Shown piece after piece: positions 54,969 to 63,912 of a stretch of DNA of 64,000 bases; within the stretch, counting starts at the first letter, position 1; the number at the start of each line of letters is the position of its first letter. The position numbers were made by a program, and so were the translations under genes. The stretch spans positions 124,001-188,000 of the forward strand of contig NZ_JAMPKY010000007.1 in NCBI RefSeq assembly GCF_039962255.1, read 5' to 3'. This DNA is from Leptolyngbya subtilissima AS-A7 (GTDB lineage: Bacteria > Cyanobacteriota > Cyanobacteriia > Phormidesmidales > Phormidesmidaceae). The notes beneath the pieces were generated by a model that had not been told where the DNA came from, did no database searches, and was given only the letters and a program-made list of their open reading frames with translations.

Positions 54969-55355
54969 CTATTCTTCTAGGTTGGTGTCTGGGTCAAGGG
55001 GTATGCCAATCGGGTCAGTATTGGGTAAGGTGCCTTGCATACCCTCACCTGGGATATCAGGATTGTTCTGCAAGTTAACCTGTCCCTGCTCGGAGGATTG
55101 ATCCACTGTAGACGGCCCGCTGACTGTGGCAACGTCTGCTGTTTTGGCGTCTCCACTGGTAGAGGCGGTTGAGAAATTGGTGGCAATCGGAGACTCAACC
55201 GGATCGCCCTCGGGTTGGGCTTCGCCAGCGGCAGCATGGGCGTCAAGCATAGCGCTGCCGGAGGCATTAGTAGGTGCCATCAGCTGGGCGTGCTCTGACG
55301 CAATGACGGCCTGGTCAGGATTGGTCTGCTGATTGGATAGTGTGGGTTCAGACAT
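54969..55355 (-). CDS. Disordered small protein of unknown function
   Basis: About 128 residues from ATG 55355 (MSEPTLSNQQTNPDQAVIAS). Composition is Ala, Ser, Thr, Gln, Asp and Pro with no hydrophobic core, so it is likely intrinsically disordered. Its end PIGIPLDPDTNLEE abuts the terminator. An in-frame ATG at 55379 would add MFLTRYKP. I do not recognise it. Confidence 0.5.
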   Translation of the reverse strand: MSEPTLSNQQTNPDQAVIASEHAQLMAPTNASGSAMLDAHAAAGEAQPEGDPVESPIATNFSTASTSGDAKTADVATVSGPSTVDQSSEQGQVNLQNNPDIPGEGMQGTLPNTDPIGIPLDPDTNLEE

Positions 55356-55379
55356 GGGTTTATACCGGGTTAGGAACAA

Positions 55380-55628
55380 TTAATAGCTTTGGGAAATGGC
55401 TGTGGTCAGCAGCCAGCTTGTAACCCTCTGACCTGCGACAATCATGGTCGCAAGGGCGGGATGCTTAGACGCTTTCACGTATAGGCTGCCTGTGCGGATC
55501 CAGCCTTTGTGGGTGCCTCGCTCATGCATGCCGTCCTCAGGCCGATAGAGGGCGTTGTCCTCACGCTCGCGGGAGGAGCGATTAGCGTGATGAGAGGGGT
55601 AGGTCCAAAATTCCATCAGCTTGTCCAT
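55380..55628 (-). CDS. Small protein resembling a C-terminal tail of SDR-type proteins
   Basis: 82 residues: MDKLMEFWTYPSHHANRSSR, EREDNALYRPEDGMHERGTH, then a basic KGWIRTGSLYVKASKHPALA and a hydrophobic end. The DNALY-RPEDG / GSLY-KASKHPAL pattern reminds me of the C-terminal extension of some short-chain dehydrogenases, without the Rossmann part. It may be a stand-alone small protein or a remnant. It lies 14 bp after the esterase gene. Confidence 0.45.
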   Translation of the reverse strand: MDKLMEFWTYPSHHANRSSREREDNALYRPEDGMHERGTHKGWIRTGSLYVKASKHPALATMIVAGQRVTSWLLTTAISQSY

Positions 55629-55641
55629 AAGGCGCTCCGGG

Positions 55642-56445
55642 TTAGGACTGGGCAGTCAACCAAGTCATCGCTTCACGGGAAATATCAGCAGGAACTGTGT
55701 GCCCGCCATTAAATTCTCGATAGCGGGTGTCGTAGTGCGCCTGCTGCAATTGTGGGACGATTCTACGGCTGCAACTGTCGATCGGTAGCACCGGGTCTTG
55801 GGTACCGTGGGAGATGAAGATATGGGGTTCTCCTCGCTGGGCTGCGGGAGCCATAAAACCAGGGGAAAAAGCTATTACATGGGTAAATAAATCCCCGTTG
55901 GTAATGCCCACCGAGAGTGCATAGGAAGCCCCATCGGAAAAACCTGCGATCGCAACTCGGCTCGGGTCTATTGCGTAGCGCCTAAAGGTCTGGGCCAGCG
56001 CCCGATCCATCACAGCAATATCGGGGCCATAGTCGCCGAGAATGTCATCCCAGGTGCGCCCCCGTGACTCCACAGCCAGCGGTATCAGCCCATAGGTGTC
56101 GGCTAGCCCTGCCAAAATTCTGAGTGCCCCTTCCGCATCGCCGCCTGCACCGTGGAGCATCAGCACCAAAGGCACTGGGGTATCGGGCTGATAGCCTTTG
56201 GGCACATAGATAAACCCATCTCGCTGGCTTTCCAACTCTAGGGGATGTAAGCCTCTAGCAGCCCCTGCTTCAGTGGGCGGACTGGGGCGAGAAAGAAGAA
56301 AACCTGTTTCCTGTTGTGTGCTGTTCACAAGCTGTGTGCTTCCTGAGATATGGTCGGCTGTGCAGGCCGCTAGCGCAGCAACAGCACCCACCAATCCCCT
56401 CTTAAGAAGTCTTCGCCGCGTCAGAGTTAAGGGACTGTTCATCAC
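55642..56445 (-). CDS. Secreted alpha/beta-hydrolase (esterase/PHB-depolymerase-like)
   Basis: 267 residues. The N-terminus MNSPLTLTRRRLLKRGLVGA with AALAAC suggests a Tat or lipoprotein signal. The hydrolase core shows LVLMLHGAGGDAEGALRI (oxyanion HG), the nucleophile elbow GFSDGASYAL (GxSxG), an acid in HGTQDPVLPI and the His in FNGGHTVP. The order fits polyhydroxybutyrate depolymerase-like or feruloyl-esterase-like enzymes. Substrate unknown. Confidence 0.83.
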   Translation of the reverse strand: MMNSPLTLTRRRLLKRGLVGAVAALAACTADHISGSTQLVNSTQQETGFLLSRPSPPTEAGAARGLHPLELESQRDGFIYVPKGYQPDTPVPLVLMLHGAGGDAEGALRILAGLADTYGLIPLAVESRGRTWDDILGDYGPDIAVMDRALAQTFRRYAIDPSRVAIAGFSDGASYALSVGITNGDLFTHVIAFSPGFMAPAAQRGEPHIFISHGTQDPVLPIDSCSRRIVPQLQQAHYDTRYREFNGGHTVPADISREAMTWLTAQS

Positions 56446-56733
56446 TTCCCTTGGGCACGTTTTCTAGACAACCAAAAGATGATGTTGAGAGGATGAAAAC
56501 AGTCTAAAAAGATACCCGTAGTGACGGCCTCTTACTAACAGCCTTTTAAGGCTAGAAACTTCTCTATCTAATGGAATATCTAGATATTCAGGCTATGTTT
56601 TTTGAACAGATTTTCTGCTGCTAGAAAGTGAAAGATTGGCAAATTTTAGGTCGTTTTACTCACCGCACCAATAGGTTTATCGATTACTTTCAAATCTAGT
56701 GCTACTGCCGCAACAGAAGCAATCACAATCAGC
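56446..56733. other. Intergenic region
   Basis: About 290 AT-rich bases with no supportable gene; it precedes the esterase gene start (minus strand) and the terminator of glnA. Confidence 0.5.
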
Positions 56734-56774
56734 CATAAAAGAGGCCAGGGTTTAATACCCTGGCCTCTTTTATG
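56734..56774 (-). terminator. Strong terminator downstream of glnA
   Basis: A near-perfect hairpin: CATAAAAGAGGCCAGGGT paired with ACCCTGGCCTCTTTTATG, loop TTAAT. It lies 35 bp after the glnA stop. Confidence 0.9.
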
Positions 56775-56808
56775 GCTTACCCTTTAAACAAGGGCTAATC
56801 CACTCGCT

Positions 56809-58227
56809 CTAGCAATCGTAGTAGAGAGCCAGTTCGTAGGGGTGGGGCCGCAGGCGCATGGGGTTAACTTCGTTGTCGAGCTTGTACTCGATCCAGTTGC
56901 TGATGAAATCTTCGGTGAAGACGCCAGTGCTGGTCAAGAAGCTGTGGTCAGCTTCGAGGGCCTTGAGGGCATCCAGCAGCGAGCCGGGGGTAGACGGAAT
57001 CTTCGCTAGCTCCTCGGGACTGAGGTCGTAGATATCCACATCCAGCGGGTCGCCGGGATCGATTTGGTTTTTGATGCCGTCGATACCAGCGCAGAGCATG
57101 GCTGCAAACGCCAGGTAGGGGTTCGAGGTGGCGTCGGGGCAGCGGAACTCAAGGCGCTTGGCCTTGGGGTTGTCGCCCGAGAGGGGAATGCGCACGGAGG
57201 CCGAGCGGTTGCCCTGGGAGTAGGCCAAGTTCACCGGCGCTTCAAAGCCGGGCACCAGACGCTTGTAGGAGTTGGTGGTGGGGTTGGTTAGCGCCAACAG
57301 GGCGGGGGCGTGCTTGAGAATGCCGCCGATGTACCACAGAGCCATCTGGCTCAAGCCGGCATAGCGATCGCCCGCAAACAGAGGCTCACCGTTGTTCCAG
57401 ATTGACTGGTGGGTGTGCATGCCAGAGCCGTTGTCGTTAAACAGAGGCTTGGGCATGAAGGTGACGGTCTTGCCCCACTTCTTGGCGACGTTCTTAATGC
57501 AGTACTTGTAGATCATCAGCCAGTCAGCGGCCTCGATCAGCCGACCAAAGCGAATGCCCAGCTCGCACTGACCACCGGTAGCCACTTCGTGGTGGTGCTT
57601 CTCGATCGGCACGCCCAGCTTGGCCATGGTCAGCAGCATTTCGCTGCGCATGTCTTGGGAGGTGTCGGTGGGGGCGACGGGGAAGTAGCCCTCCTTGTAG
57701 CGGGGTTTGTAGCCCAGGTTGCCGCCTACTTCTTCACGGCCAGTATTCCAGCGGCCCTCGACGCTATCGACGTAGTAGTAGGCCGAGTGCTCGTTTTGGT
57801 CGAAGCGCACGTCATCAAAGATGAAGAACTCAGCTTCGGGGCCAAAGAAGGCGGTGTCGCCCAGACCGGTGGACTTGAGGTACTCGATCGCCTTGGTTGC
57901 GATCGCCCGAGGGCAGCGAGCATAGAGTTCTCCGGTGCGGGGCTCCTTAATGGTGCAGATCATGCTCAGGGTCGGCTCCGCCATGAAGGGGTCGATCCAG
58001 GCGGTGTTGGGATCGGGCACCATCATCATGTCTGATTCGTTGATGGCCTTCCAACCCCGAATGCTGGAGCCGTCAAAAGCTACCCCATCGGTAAAACTGC
58101 TCTCGTCAATCTGGCTCTTGTGCAGAGTGAGGTGCTGCCAGATACCCGGCATGTCAATAAATTTCAGATCAATTAACTCAATGCCGTCATCCTCAATCCA
58201 TTTCAGGATGTCTGCTGGGGTTGCCAT
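56809..58227 (-). CDS. glnA: Glutamine synthetase type I
   Basis: 472 residues, ATG preceded by AAGGAG. Key parts are all present: [76 protein letters not shown] (loop), and the Tyr-containing [10 protein letters not shown] near the C-terminus. It makes glutamine from glutamate and ammonia, entering nitrogen assimilation (GS-GOGAT). It is driven by the NtcA site at 58449 and faces away from apcF. Confidence 0.97.
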   Translation of the reverse strand: MATPADILKWIEDDGIELIDLKFIDMPGIWQHLTLHKSQIDESSFTDGVAFDGSSIRGWKAINESDMMMVPDPNTAWIDPFMAEPTLSMICTIKEPRTGELYARCPRAIATKAIEYLKSTGLGDTAFFGPEAEFFIFDDVRFDQNEHSAYYYVDSVEGRWNTGREEVGGNLGYKPRYKEGYFPVAPTDTSQDMRSEMLLTMAKLGVPIEKHHHEVATGGQCELGIRFGRLIEAADWLMIYKYCIKNVAKKWGKTVTFMPKPLFNDNGSGMHTHQSIWNNGEPLFAGDRYAGLSQMALWYIGGILKHAPALLALTNPTTNSYKRLVPGFEAPVNLAYSQGNRSASVRIPLSGDNPKAKRLEFRCPDATSNPYLAFAAMLCAGIDGIKNQIDPGDPLDVDIYDLSPEELAKIPSTPGSLLDALKALEADHSFLTSTGVFTEDFISNWIEYKLDNEVNPMRLRPHPYELALYYDC

Positions 58228-58420
58228 GAACTACTCCTTAGCCTCTTTAGCGTTCAAACGTGGGGAAACCGATTTAACTCGTCGTAGATGATGCCCTGGC
58301 TCCGTCCCAATTTCCCTGCCAAATCGGCAAGGCTGCAACAGGCAAGCCCTATACAACACCGGTTTGTTGGCACGGGCACTCTGACCCTGCTGGTTCCACA
58401 GGTATCAACTCATCAGAATT

Positions 58421-58462
58421 ATCCTAGGGAGAGGGGTTAGCCCGTTTTGTATCACCTAATAC
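58421..58462 (-). promoter_or_regulatory. NtcA-activated promoter of glnA
   Basis: The palindromic NtcA box GTATCACCTAATAC (GTA-N8-TAC) lies at 58449-58462. On the glnA strand the -10 TAGGAT is at 58426-58421, exactly 22 nt away. This is the canonical layout of NtcA-activated promoters, which respond to low nitrogen (2-oxoglutarate). Transcription would start about 190 bp upstream of the glnA ATG. Confidence 0.87.
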
Positions 58463-58721
58463 TTTTTGTCAGGGAAAGCCAACAAAAGCGCTAGGTCAGT
58501 CCATGATGTTTTGTAACAATTCGCTCATAAAGCCCCGCCTCTGACGGGCCTGAGCAACCCAGGGGTTAGGCCCCCGTGGTAAACTTCTTCGAAGATTAAA
58601 CCTGGCAATTTATCAGGGTTTTGGCCCTTAGGGTTAGAGCCTTTAGCCAGAGACGGGCAGCCTGCGCCTGCCACCATTTATAAAATGCTGTTTGCCAAGT
58701 GAGAGTTGGGAGAAACCACCT

Positions 58722-59231
58722 ATGCGGGACGCTGTCACCACGCTAATCAAGAATTACGACAACACTGGACGCTATCTCGATAGCAGCGCCCTCGACTCTA
58801 TTAAGTCCTACTTTGACAGCGGTCTCGATCGCATCAAGGCGGCGGCAATCATCAGCGCTAACGCCGCTGGCATTGTCAAAGAAGCAGGGGTTACCCTGTT
58901 TGCGCAAGTCCCTGAGCTGATTCGCCCCGGCGGCAATGCCTACACCACCCGCCGCTACGCTGCCTGCCTGCGCGATATGGACTACTACCTGCGCTATAGC
59001 AGCTATGCCCTAGTAGCTGGCAACCCCGACGTGCTCGACGAACGTGTGCTGACCGGGCTGCGCGAAACCTACAACTCCCTGGGCGTGCCCATTGCCCCTA
59101 CGGTGATCGGCATTCAGCTGATGAAGGACCTCGTGAAGGCCAAGGTGCAAGAAGCGGGCGTAGCCGATCCCTCCGTGGTCGACTATCCCTTCGACTACAT
59201 CACCCGTTCGATCAGCGAGACCAGCATCTAA
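58722..59231 (+). CDS. apcF: Allophycocyanin beta-18 subunit
   Basis: 169 residues from ATG 58722 (MRDAVTTLIKNYDNTGRYLD). The bilin-binding Cys82 sits in RRYAACLRDMDYYLRY; AYTTRRY and ETYNSLGVPI are the beta-type phycobiliprotein signatures. The MRDAV start and C-terminal part (VDYPFDYITRSISETSI) fit ApcF rather than ApcB. It is a phycobilisome core linker-proximal subunit (terminal emitter cylinder). It stands alone, without apcAB here. Confidence 0.93.
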   Translation: MRDAVTTLIKNYDNTGRYLDSSALDSIKSYFDSGLDRIKAAAIISANAAGIVKEAGVTLFAQVPELIRPGGNAYTTRRYAACLRDMDYYLRYSSYALVAGNPDVLDERVLTGLRETYNSLGVPIAPTVIGIQLMKDLVKAKVQEAGVADPSVVDYPFDYITRSISETSI

Positions 59232-59268
59232 GCGAAATCGGAGGAATGGTGTAGCGAACGGCTGCTTC

Positions 59269-60540
59269 GTGACGCCCCTTCCCCTGGCTCTGGGTATAGA
59301 CTTTGGCACCTCTGGGGTGCGTGCCGCTGTGGTCAATCCACAGCGGCATTTGTGCTGGCAATATCGCCAGAGCTACCCCGACTTGCCGGCTCCAGAGTGC
59401 TGGCGGCAGGGGCTCTTTGCCCTGCTAGAGGCGCTGCCGAGGGCGATCGCTCCCCAGATCGGCCGAGTGGCGATCGATGGCACCTCGGCCACCGTGCTGC
59501 TGTGCGATCAAGCGGGGGAATCGCTTACTACCCCACTGCTCTACAACCATCCCTGTAGAGAATCTTTGGCAACCGTCAAAGCCTTGGCCTCTGCTCAGAG
59601 CCCCGCTGCCAGCGCCACGTCGAGCCTGGCCAAGCTGGTGTGGTGGCATCAGACGTTGCCTTCCTCAATCTGGAATCAAGCGACGTATTTACTGCACCAG
59701 GCCGACTGGCTTAGCGCTCAGCTCCACGGTCAATGGGGGCTGAGCGACTACCACAACAGCCTCAAGCTGGGCTACGACGTGGGCGATCTCAGCTATCCCG
59801 CCTGGATGCAAGGGCAGCCGTGGAGTCGGGTGCTGCCTCGCGTGCTGGCACCGGGAGAATTAGTGGGGTGCGTGACGGAAACCGTCGCCCAGCGGTTTGG
59901 CCTATCGCCCCAGTGTCAAGTATTCGCAGGCACCACCGACAGCATTGCGGCTTTCTTGGCCAGCGGCGCGATCGCCCCAGGCGATGGGGTCACATCCCTG
60001 GGCTCAACCTTGGCCATCAAGCTGCTCAGCGACCAGCGCGTCGATATAGGCGACTATGGCATCTACAGCCACCGGCTAGGAAGCCACTGGCTAGTAGGCG
60101 GTGCCTCTAACAGCGGCGGTGCCGTGCTTGAAAAATTTTTTGACCGAGAGGCTTTAGCCACCCTGAGTCAGCGCATCGATCCAGCCGTGCCCACGGAGCT
60201 AGACTACTACCCCTTGGTGCAGCCAGGGGAGCGCTTTCCCATCAATGACCCCACCCTGGCTCCGCGTCTCTCGCCGCGCCCTGAGGATGACACCGCGTTT
60301 TTGCACGGCCTGCTAATGGGCATTGCCCGCATCGAGCAGCGCGGGTACGAGTTGCTCACCCAGCATGGGGCATCGCCCCTACGGCAAATTTTCACGGCTG
60401 GGGGCGGTGCCGCCAATGAGACCTGGCGTCAGCTGCGAGCTACCCTGCTGCCAGTGCCCATCAAAAACGCCGCCCCGGTGGAGGCGGCGGTCGGTAGTGC
60501 TTATTTGGCGCTGGGGTGGCTAAAGGATACGATTGAGTGA
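59269..60540 (+). CDS. FGGY-type sugar kinase, D-ribulose kinase-like
   Basis: 423 residues from GTG 59269, 37 bp after apcF. LALGIDFGTSGVRAAVV (phosphate 1), RVAIDGTSATVLLCDQAGES, GTTDSIAAFLASGA and TSLGSTLAIKLLS (with the catalytic Asp before) and FTAGGGAANETW (adenosine) form the FGGY order. It resembles the S. elongatus D-ribulose kinase SePSK in length and these motifs. A close substrate preference is inference. Confidence 0.83.
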   Translation: MTPLPLALGIDFGTSGVRAAVVNPQRHLCWQYRQSYPDLPAPECWRQGLFALLEALPRAIAPQIGRVAIDGTSATVLLCDQAGESLTTPLLYNHPCRESLATVKALASAQSPAASATSSLAKLVWWHQTLPSSIWNQATYLLHQADWLSAQLHGQWGLSDYHNSLKLGYDVGDLSYPAWMQGQPWSRVLPRVLAPGELVGCVTETVAQRFGLSPQCQVFAGTTDSIAAFLASGAIAPGDGVTSLGSTLAIKLLSDQRVDIGDYGIYSHRLGSHWLVGGASNSGGAVLEKFFDREALATLSQRIDPAVPTELDYYPLVQPGERFPINDPTLAPRLSPRPEDDTAFLHGLLMGIARIEQRGYELLTQHGASPLRQIFTAGGGAANETWRQLRATLLPVPIKNAAPVEAAVGSAYLALGWLKDTIE

Positions 60541-60594
60541 TCCTTAAAGCGGGTGAAGGGGCGCGATCGCTCTGCCTTGCCCCCAGCTGCTCGG

Positions 60595-60708
60595 CTACGA
60601 ATTAAGCTTATTGTCCCGGCGATATTGCAGGTAAGCCGCAACGAAAAGCCCGGCCAGGGTGACAGGAATAAACCCTAGAACAATGCCACTTAGCAAAGGC
60701 TCAACCAC
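60595..60708 (-). CDS. petG: Cytochrome b6f complex subunit PetG
   Basis: 37 residues from a GTG behind [26 protein letters not shown] then [40 protein letters not shown] is diagnostic of PetG, a single-helix subunit needed for b6f stability. It is short and GTG-started, and therefore easy to miss. It stands alone between the sugar kinase and cobB. Confidence 0.95.
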   Translation of the reverse strand: MVEPLLSGIVLGFIPVTLAGLFVAAYLQYRRDNKLNS

Positions 60709-60916
60709 AGCAATACTCCTTGTCTCAACAAAAATCTATGGTCTAACCATAACACTAATCAGGGCCTGAACTCAGGCCTTCAACCGCTAACCCCATGCCG
60801 GTCTGTCAGTTTAAGCACCCCGGTCGAACTAGCGCTCTGGCGCGATCGCAAACGCAAGTTAGTGGCTTCGTTACCAATGCTGAAAAGAAGCTATTTCAAC
60901 GGGAAGGTTTTTGGGG

Positions 60917-62323
60917 TCAAGCTTGGCCTTGGCGATAGTGTAGGCAGGCCGCAACCAGAGCTTGCGCGACCTCTGGACAGCCGCCCCAGTGCAGGTGCAG
61001 GTATGAGGCATGAATACGATGCGATCCCCAGCCCTCAGCGGCATGGCGCTGCGTTGCTCCGTAGCGCTTGAGTTGATACAGCGGCGAGGGAGATGGTGTT
61101 TCTGCCTCGGAGCGGTGAAACTCGTGCCCCCATATAGTTTGACCGCTCTGCAAGAGTAAGCTGTCTTGTTCTGCCAAGGCGTGACGGTAGCCCAGGGTGA
61201 GTCGTCCGGTCATGCGCACGCTGGTGGGCAGCACTCCGACCATAGGCCAGGCGTTGTCGTTTAGATCGACCAGGGTAGTGGCTAAATACATCAACCCGCC
61301 GCACTCAGCGTAGATAGGTAAGCCTCGACAAATGAGGGCGTTGAGCATTGAGCGCAAGCCCTGGTTAGCGGCTAGTTCCGCCCCAAATATTTCGGGAAAG
61401 CCGCCGCCGAAGTACAAGCCATCGGCATCGGCAGGAGGCTGGGCGTCCCGCAGCGGGCTCCAGGGAATAATCTCGGCCCCCAGGGCGGTGAGAATGTCGA
61501 GGTTGTCGGGGTAGTAGAAGCTGAAGGCGGGGTCTTGGGCGATCGCGATGCGGGGAGTGGGGGAGTGGGAGAGTGAGAGGGTGGGAGAGTGGGAGGGTGG
61601 GAGAGTGGGAGGGTAGGGAGTGGGGTTGGAAACAAGAAGGGGGGTGAGGGCGGGCCAGTCGAAGGAGGTGTGGCCGAGGTGGGCGAGGCGGGTGAGGATG
61701 TCGGGAAGTTGGGGGAGTTCGGCGGTGGGGACTAGGCCTAGATGGCGATCGGGAAGGGCGATCGCCGTTTGCCGGCGCAATACGCCAAGAATCGGCAGAT
61801 CGATGCTGGCTAGGGCATCGGTGAGGAGTTCGAGGTGGCGATCGCTGCCGACTCGATTCAGCACCACCCCAGCTAGTTTCACCTGAGGATCCAGCGTACG
61901 GTAGCCGTGAATAATCGCCAGCACCGATCGCGACAGGCGGCTGCAATCGACCACTAGCAACACGGGCAGGTTCAGCAGCCGGGCGATATGGGCAGTGCTG
62001 GCGACATCTGAGAGCCCAGACGCGCCGTCAAAGAGACCCATGACCCCTTCGACCAAAGCAAAGTCGGCCCCTTGGCAGCGGTGGGCAAAGCACTGCTGCA
62101 CGTAGGTTTCTGAAGTCAAAATGGGGTCGAGGTTGTAGCAGGGTCGCCCAGTGGCCTGCTGGTGGAACATCGGGTCAATGTAGTCTGGCCCCACCTTAAA
62201 CGACTGCACCCGGGGCGATTTTTGCGCTAGGGCCGCCAATAGCGCCAGGGTGACGGTGGTTTTACCTACACCGCTGCGCTCGCCTGCGATCACTAGGCCG
62301 CCGGGGCTAGCCGCTGTACTCAA
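60917..62323 (-). CDS. cobB: Cobyrinate a,c-diamide synthase (CobB/CbiA)
   Basis: 468 residues. N-terminal P-loop VIAGERSGVGKTTVTLALLA, KVGPDYIDPMFHQ and VEGVMGLFDG; C-terminal glutaminase with catalytic Cys in IYAECGGLMYLA and His in GHEFHRSE. This is the CbiA layout: ATP- and glutamine-dependent amidation of cobyrinate in B12 synthesis. The linker between halves (about 233-262) is a Pro/Ser/Thr tract coded by the GA/CT repeat family. The reading frame stays intact. Confidence 0.92.
   Translation of the reverse strand: MSTAASPGGLVIAGERSGVGKTTVTLALLAALAQKSPRVQSFKVGPDYIDPMFHQQATGRPCYNLDPILTSETYVQQCFAHRCQGADFALVEGVMGLFDGASGLSDVASTAHIARLLNLPVLLVVDCSRLSRSVLAIIHGYRTLDPQVKLAGVVLNRVGSDRHLELLTDALASIDLPILGVLRRQTAIALPDRHLGLVPTAELPQLPDILTRLAHLGHTSFDWPALTPLLVSNPTPYPPTLPPSHSPTLSLSHSPTPRIAIAQDPAFSFYYPDNLDILTALGAEIIPWSPLRDAQPPADADGLYFGGGFPEIFGAELAANQGLRSMLNALICRGLPIYAECGGLMYLATTLVDLNDNAWPMVGVLPTSVRMTGRLTLGYRHALAEQDSLLLQSGQTIWGHEFHRSEAETPSPSPLYQLKRYGATQRHAAEGWGSHRIHASYLHLHWGGCPEVAQALVAACLHYRQGQA
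61551..61620. repeat. GA-rich repeat inside the cobB linker
   Basis: Units of GGGAGAGTGGGAGGGT type recur for about 70 bp on the plus strand. On the coding strand they give SHSPTLSLSHSPT-like residues. The same family occurs between genes at 26679 and 41177 and in the kinase gene near 20384-20420. Confidence 0.75.
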
Positions 62324-62448
62324 GACCCTGCCCTCATGGTGAGCTTCCTACGGTTAAATCTGTGCAAACCATCTTATCGAGGGACGGGTACCGACGGTGG
62401 CGGTTGGGTAGTCTTGAAATATCTACGGTACGGGATAGGCCCAATGCG

Positions 62449-63912
62449 ATGACGACGCCTTCGCTACTGGAGCAGGCCAAGGATGGGGATGCGGCAGCGA
62501 TCGCCGCCCTGCTCACCCACGCCCTCAAGCCCAGGGGCATTACCGTACGGGGCGATCGCCATAGCTACTGTTTGCAGCTGTGGTTTAGCGGCAGCCCCGC
62601 CCCACCCCAATCGACAACGGTGGCCTACGTCCGCCGCACAATGGCAAAATTGCAGCCCTCCGTCATTGGTATTGTGCAACTCCACGGCACACAAACAGGC
62701 GAAACTCAGCCTGTTTGGACTGAGGAAATTGCCCTGCTGTCGCTGTTCTCAAAAGCTCCCCTATCTGACGAGTCACAGGCCTGTGAGACGCTAACCTCTA
62801 CAAATGGGGGCAGAGCTGCTACCCCGGCCCCCCCAGAGCCAGTAGCAGTAGTTCGCGCCTACAAGGAACTGGGGCTATCCCTGGGAGACCCGCTGCCTCA
62901 GATAGAGGCTGTGTATTTTAAGCGCCGAGCGGAGCTGCTTTACCGGGGCGATCGCGCCGCCCTAGAGCCCCTCAAGTGGGCCTTCACCACCCTCAAGACT
63001 CATCTAGAGCAGAGTGTTGTCGCCGAGGTCGCCCCCACTAGCACCACTTTGCTAGAAGCAGATCTCCCTACAAATCCAGGACCGGGGCGGCGATCGCGAC
63101 CCCGACAGACCAAGCCCCAGCCTGACCCACCAGCAGACGATACCGATTTGCTGTCATTTCAGAATCGCTACAGTAACGGGCTGATCTTCCCCGGCCTGAT
63201 GCTGCTGGGAATGCTGATGAACGCCATGCCCATCGTCAATGCGCTGCTGTTCGGCATCAAAATTTGGATCCATGAGTTTGGCCACGCCACCGTGGCATGG
63301 CTGTCGGGGCGGCAGGCGCTACCCCTGCCCATCGGCTGGACGAGCTACAACCCCCAGCGATCGGTTTTGGTCTACCTTGCCATTCTGGTGCTGCTAGGTT
63401 TGCTTTTTTGGGCTGGACGACGCGAGGCCCAGCGCTGGCCAATGGTGCTGGCTGCGACGCTAGCTGTGGTGCAGTTTTATATGACCTGGCTGCTGCCTGC
63501 CGATCGCTTTGAGATGCTGATGGCCTTTGGCGGCGTGGGGGGCGAAATTTATCTGTCCGCCCTGCTGATGGTGGGATTCTACTTCCCCCTGCCCAACTAC
63601 TTTCGGTGGGATTTTTATCGCTTTCCGGTAGTGCTGGGGGCGGCCTTTTGCTTTTGGGGTCAGGTGTGGCTGTGGCAGCAAGTGCCCAAGGGCAAAGCCT
63701 CAATTCCCTTTGGCAGCCTGTGGGGCGAAGCCGAGCACGGCGACATGAACCAGCTGATCGACATTCATGGCTGGATGCCGGGTGACATCATTGGCACCTA
63801 TAGCACCCTAACCCACCTCTGCCTGCTGGGAATCATCGGGGTCTACGGGTACAAGCTATTTCGGCAGCACCGTGAGATTTTTATTGCTCTTGGGCGGCAG
63901 TGGTTACCCTAG
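62449..63912 (+). CDS. Membrane protein with HEFGH metalloprotease-like motif
   Basis: About 487 residues from ATG 62449 (MTTPSLLEQAKDGDAAAIAA); a start at 62362 would overlap upstream DNA without coding character. The soluble N-terminal half has TPSLLEQAKDGDAAAIAALL, a strand repeat, and a short J-domain-like stretch (YKELGLSLGDPLPQIEAVYF). Then come about six membrane helices with IWIHEFGHATVAWLSG, the HExxH motif of M50 site-2-protease-type peptidases, and GDMNQLIDIHGWMPGD. It may be an intramembrane protease or a degenerate relative. The stop overlaps the stop of cysS. Confidence 0.75.
   Translation: MTTPSLLEQAKDGDAAAIAALLTHALKPRGITVRGDRHSYCLQLWFSGSPAPPQSTTVAYVRRTMAKLQPSVIGIVQLHGTQTGETQPVWTEEIALLSLFSKAPLSDESQACETLTSTNGGRAATPAPPEPVAVVRAYKELGLSLGDPLPQIEAVYFKRRAELLYRGDRAALEPLKWAFTTLKTHLEQSVVAEVAPTSTTLLEADLPTNPGPGRRSRPRQTKPQPDPPADDTDLLSFQNRYSNGLIFPGLMLLGMLMNAMPIVNALLFGIKIWIHEFGHATVAWLSGRQALPLPIGWTSYNPQRSVLVYLAILVLLGLLFWAGRREAQRWPMVLAATLAVVQFYMTWLLPADRFEMLMAFGGVGGEIYLSALLMVGFYFPLPNYFRWDFYRFPVVLGAAFCFWGQVWLWQQVPKGKASIPFGSLWGEAEHGDMNQLIDIHGWMPGDIIGTYSTLTHLCLLGIIGVYGYKLFRQHREIFIALGRQWLP

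Noticed and set aside
58228-58414. Glutamine riboswitch in the glnA leader
   Set aside because: I looked for the glnA RNA motif elements but found only a loose GACGG match; the long leader has no convincing aptamer.
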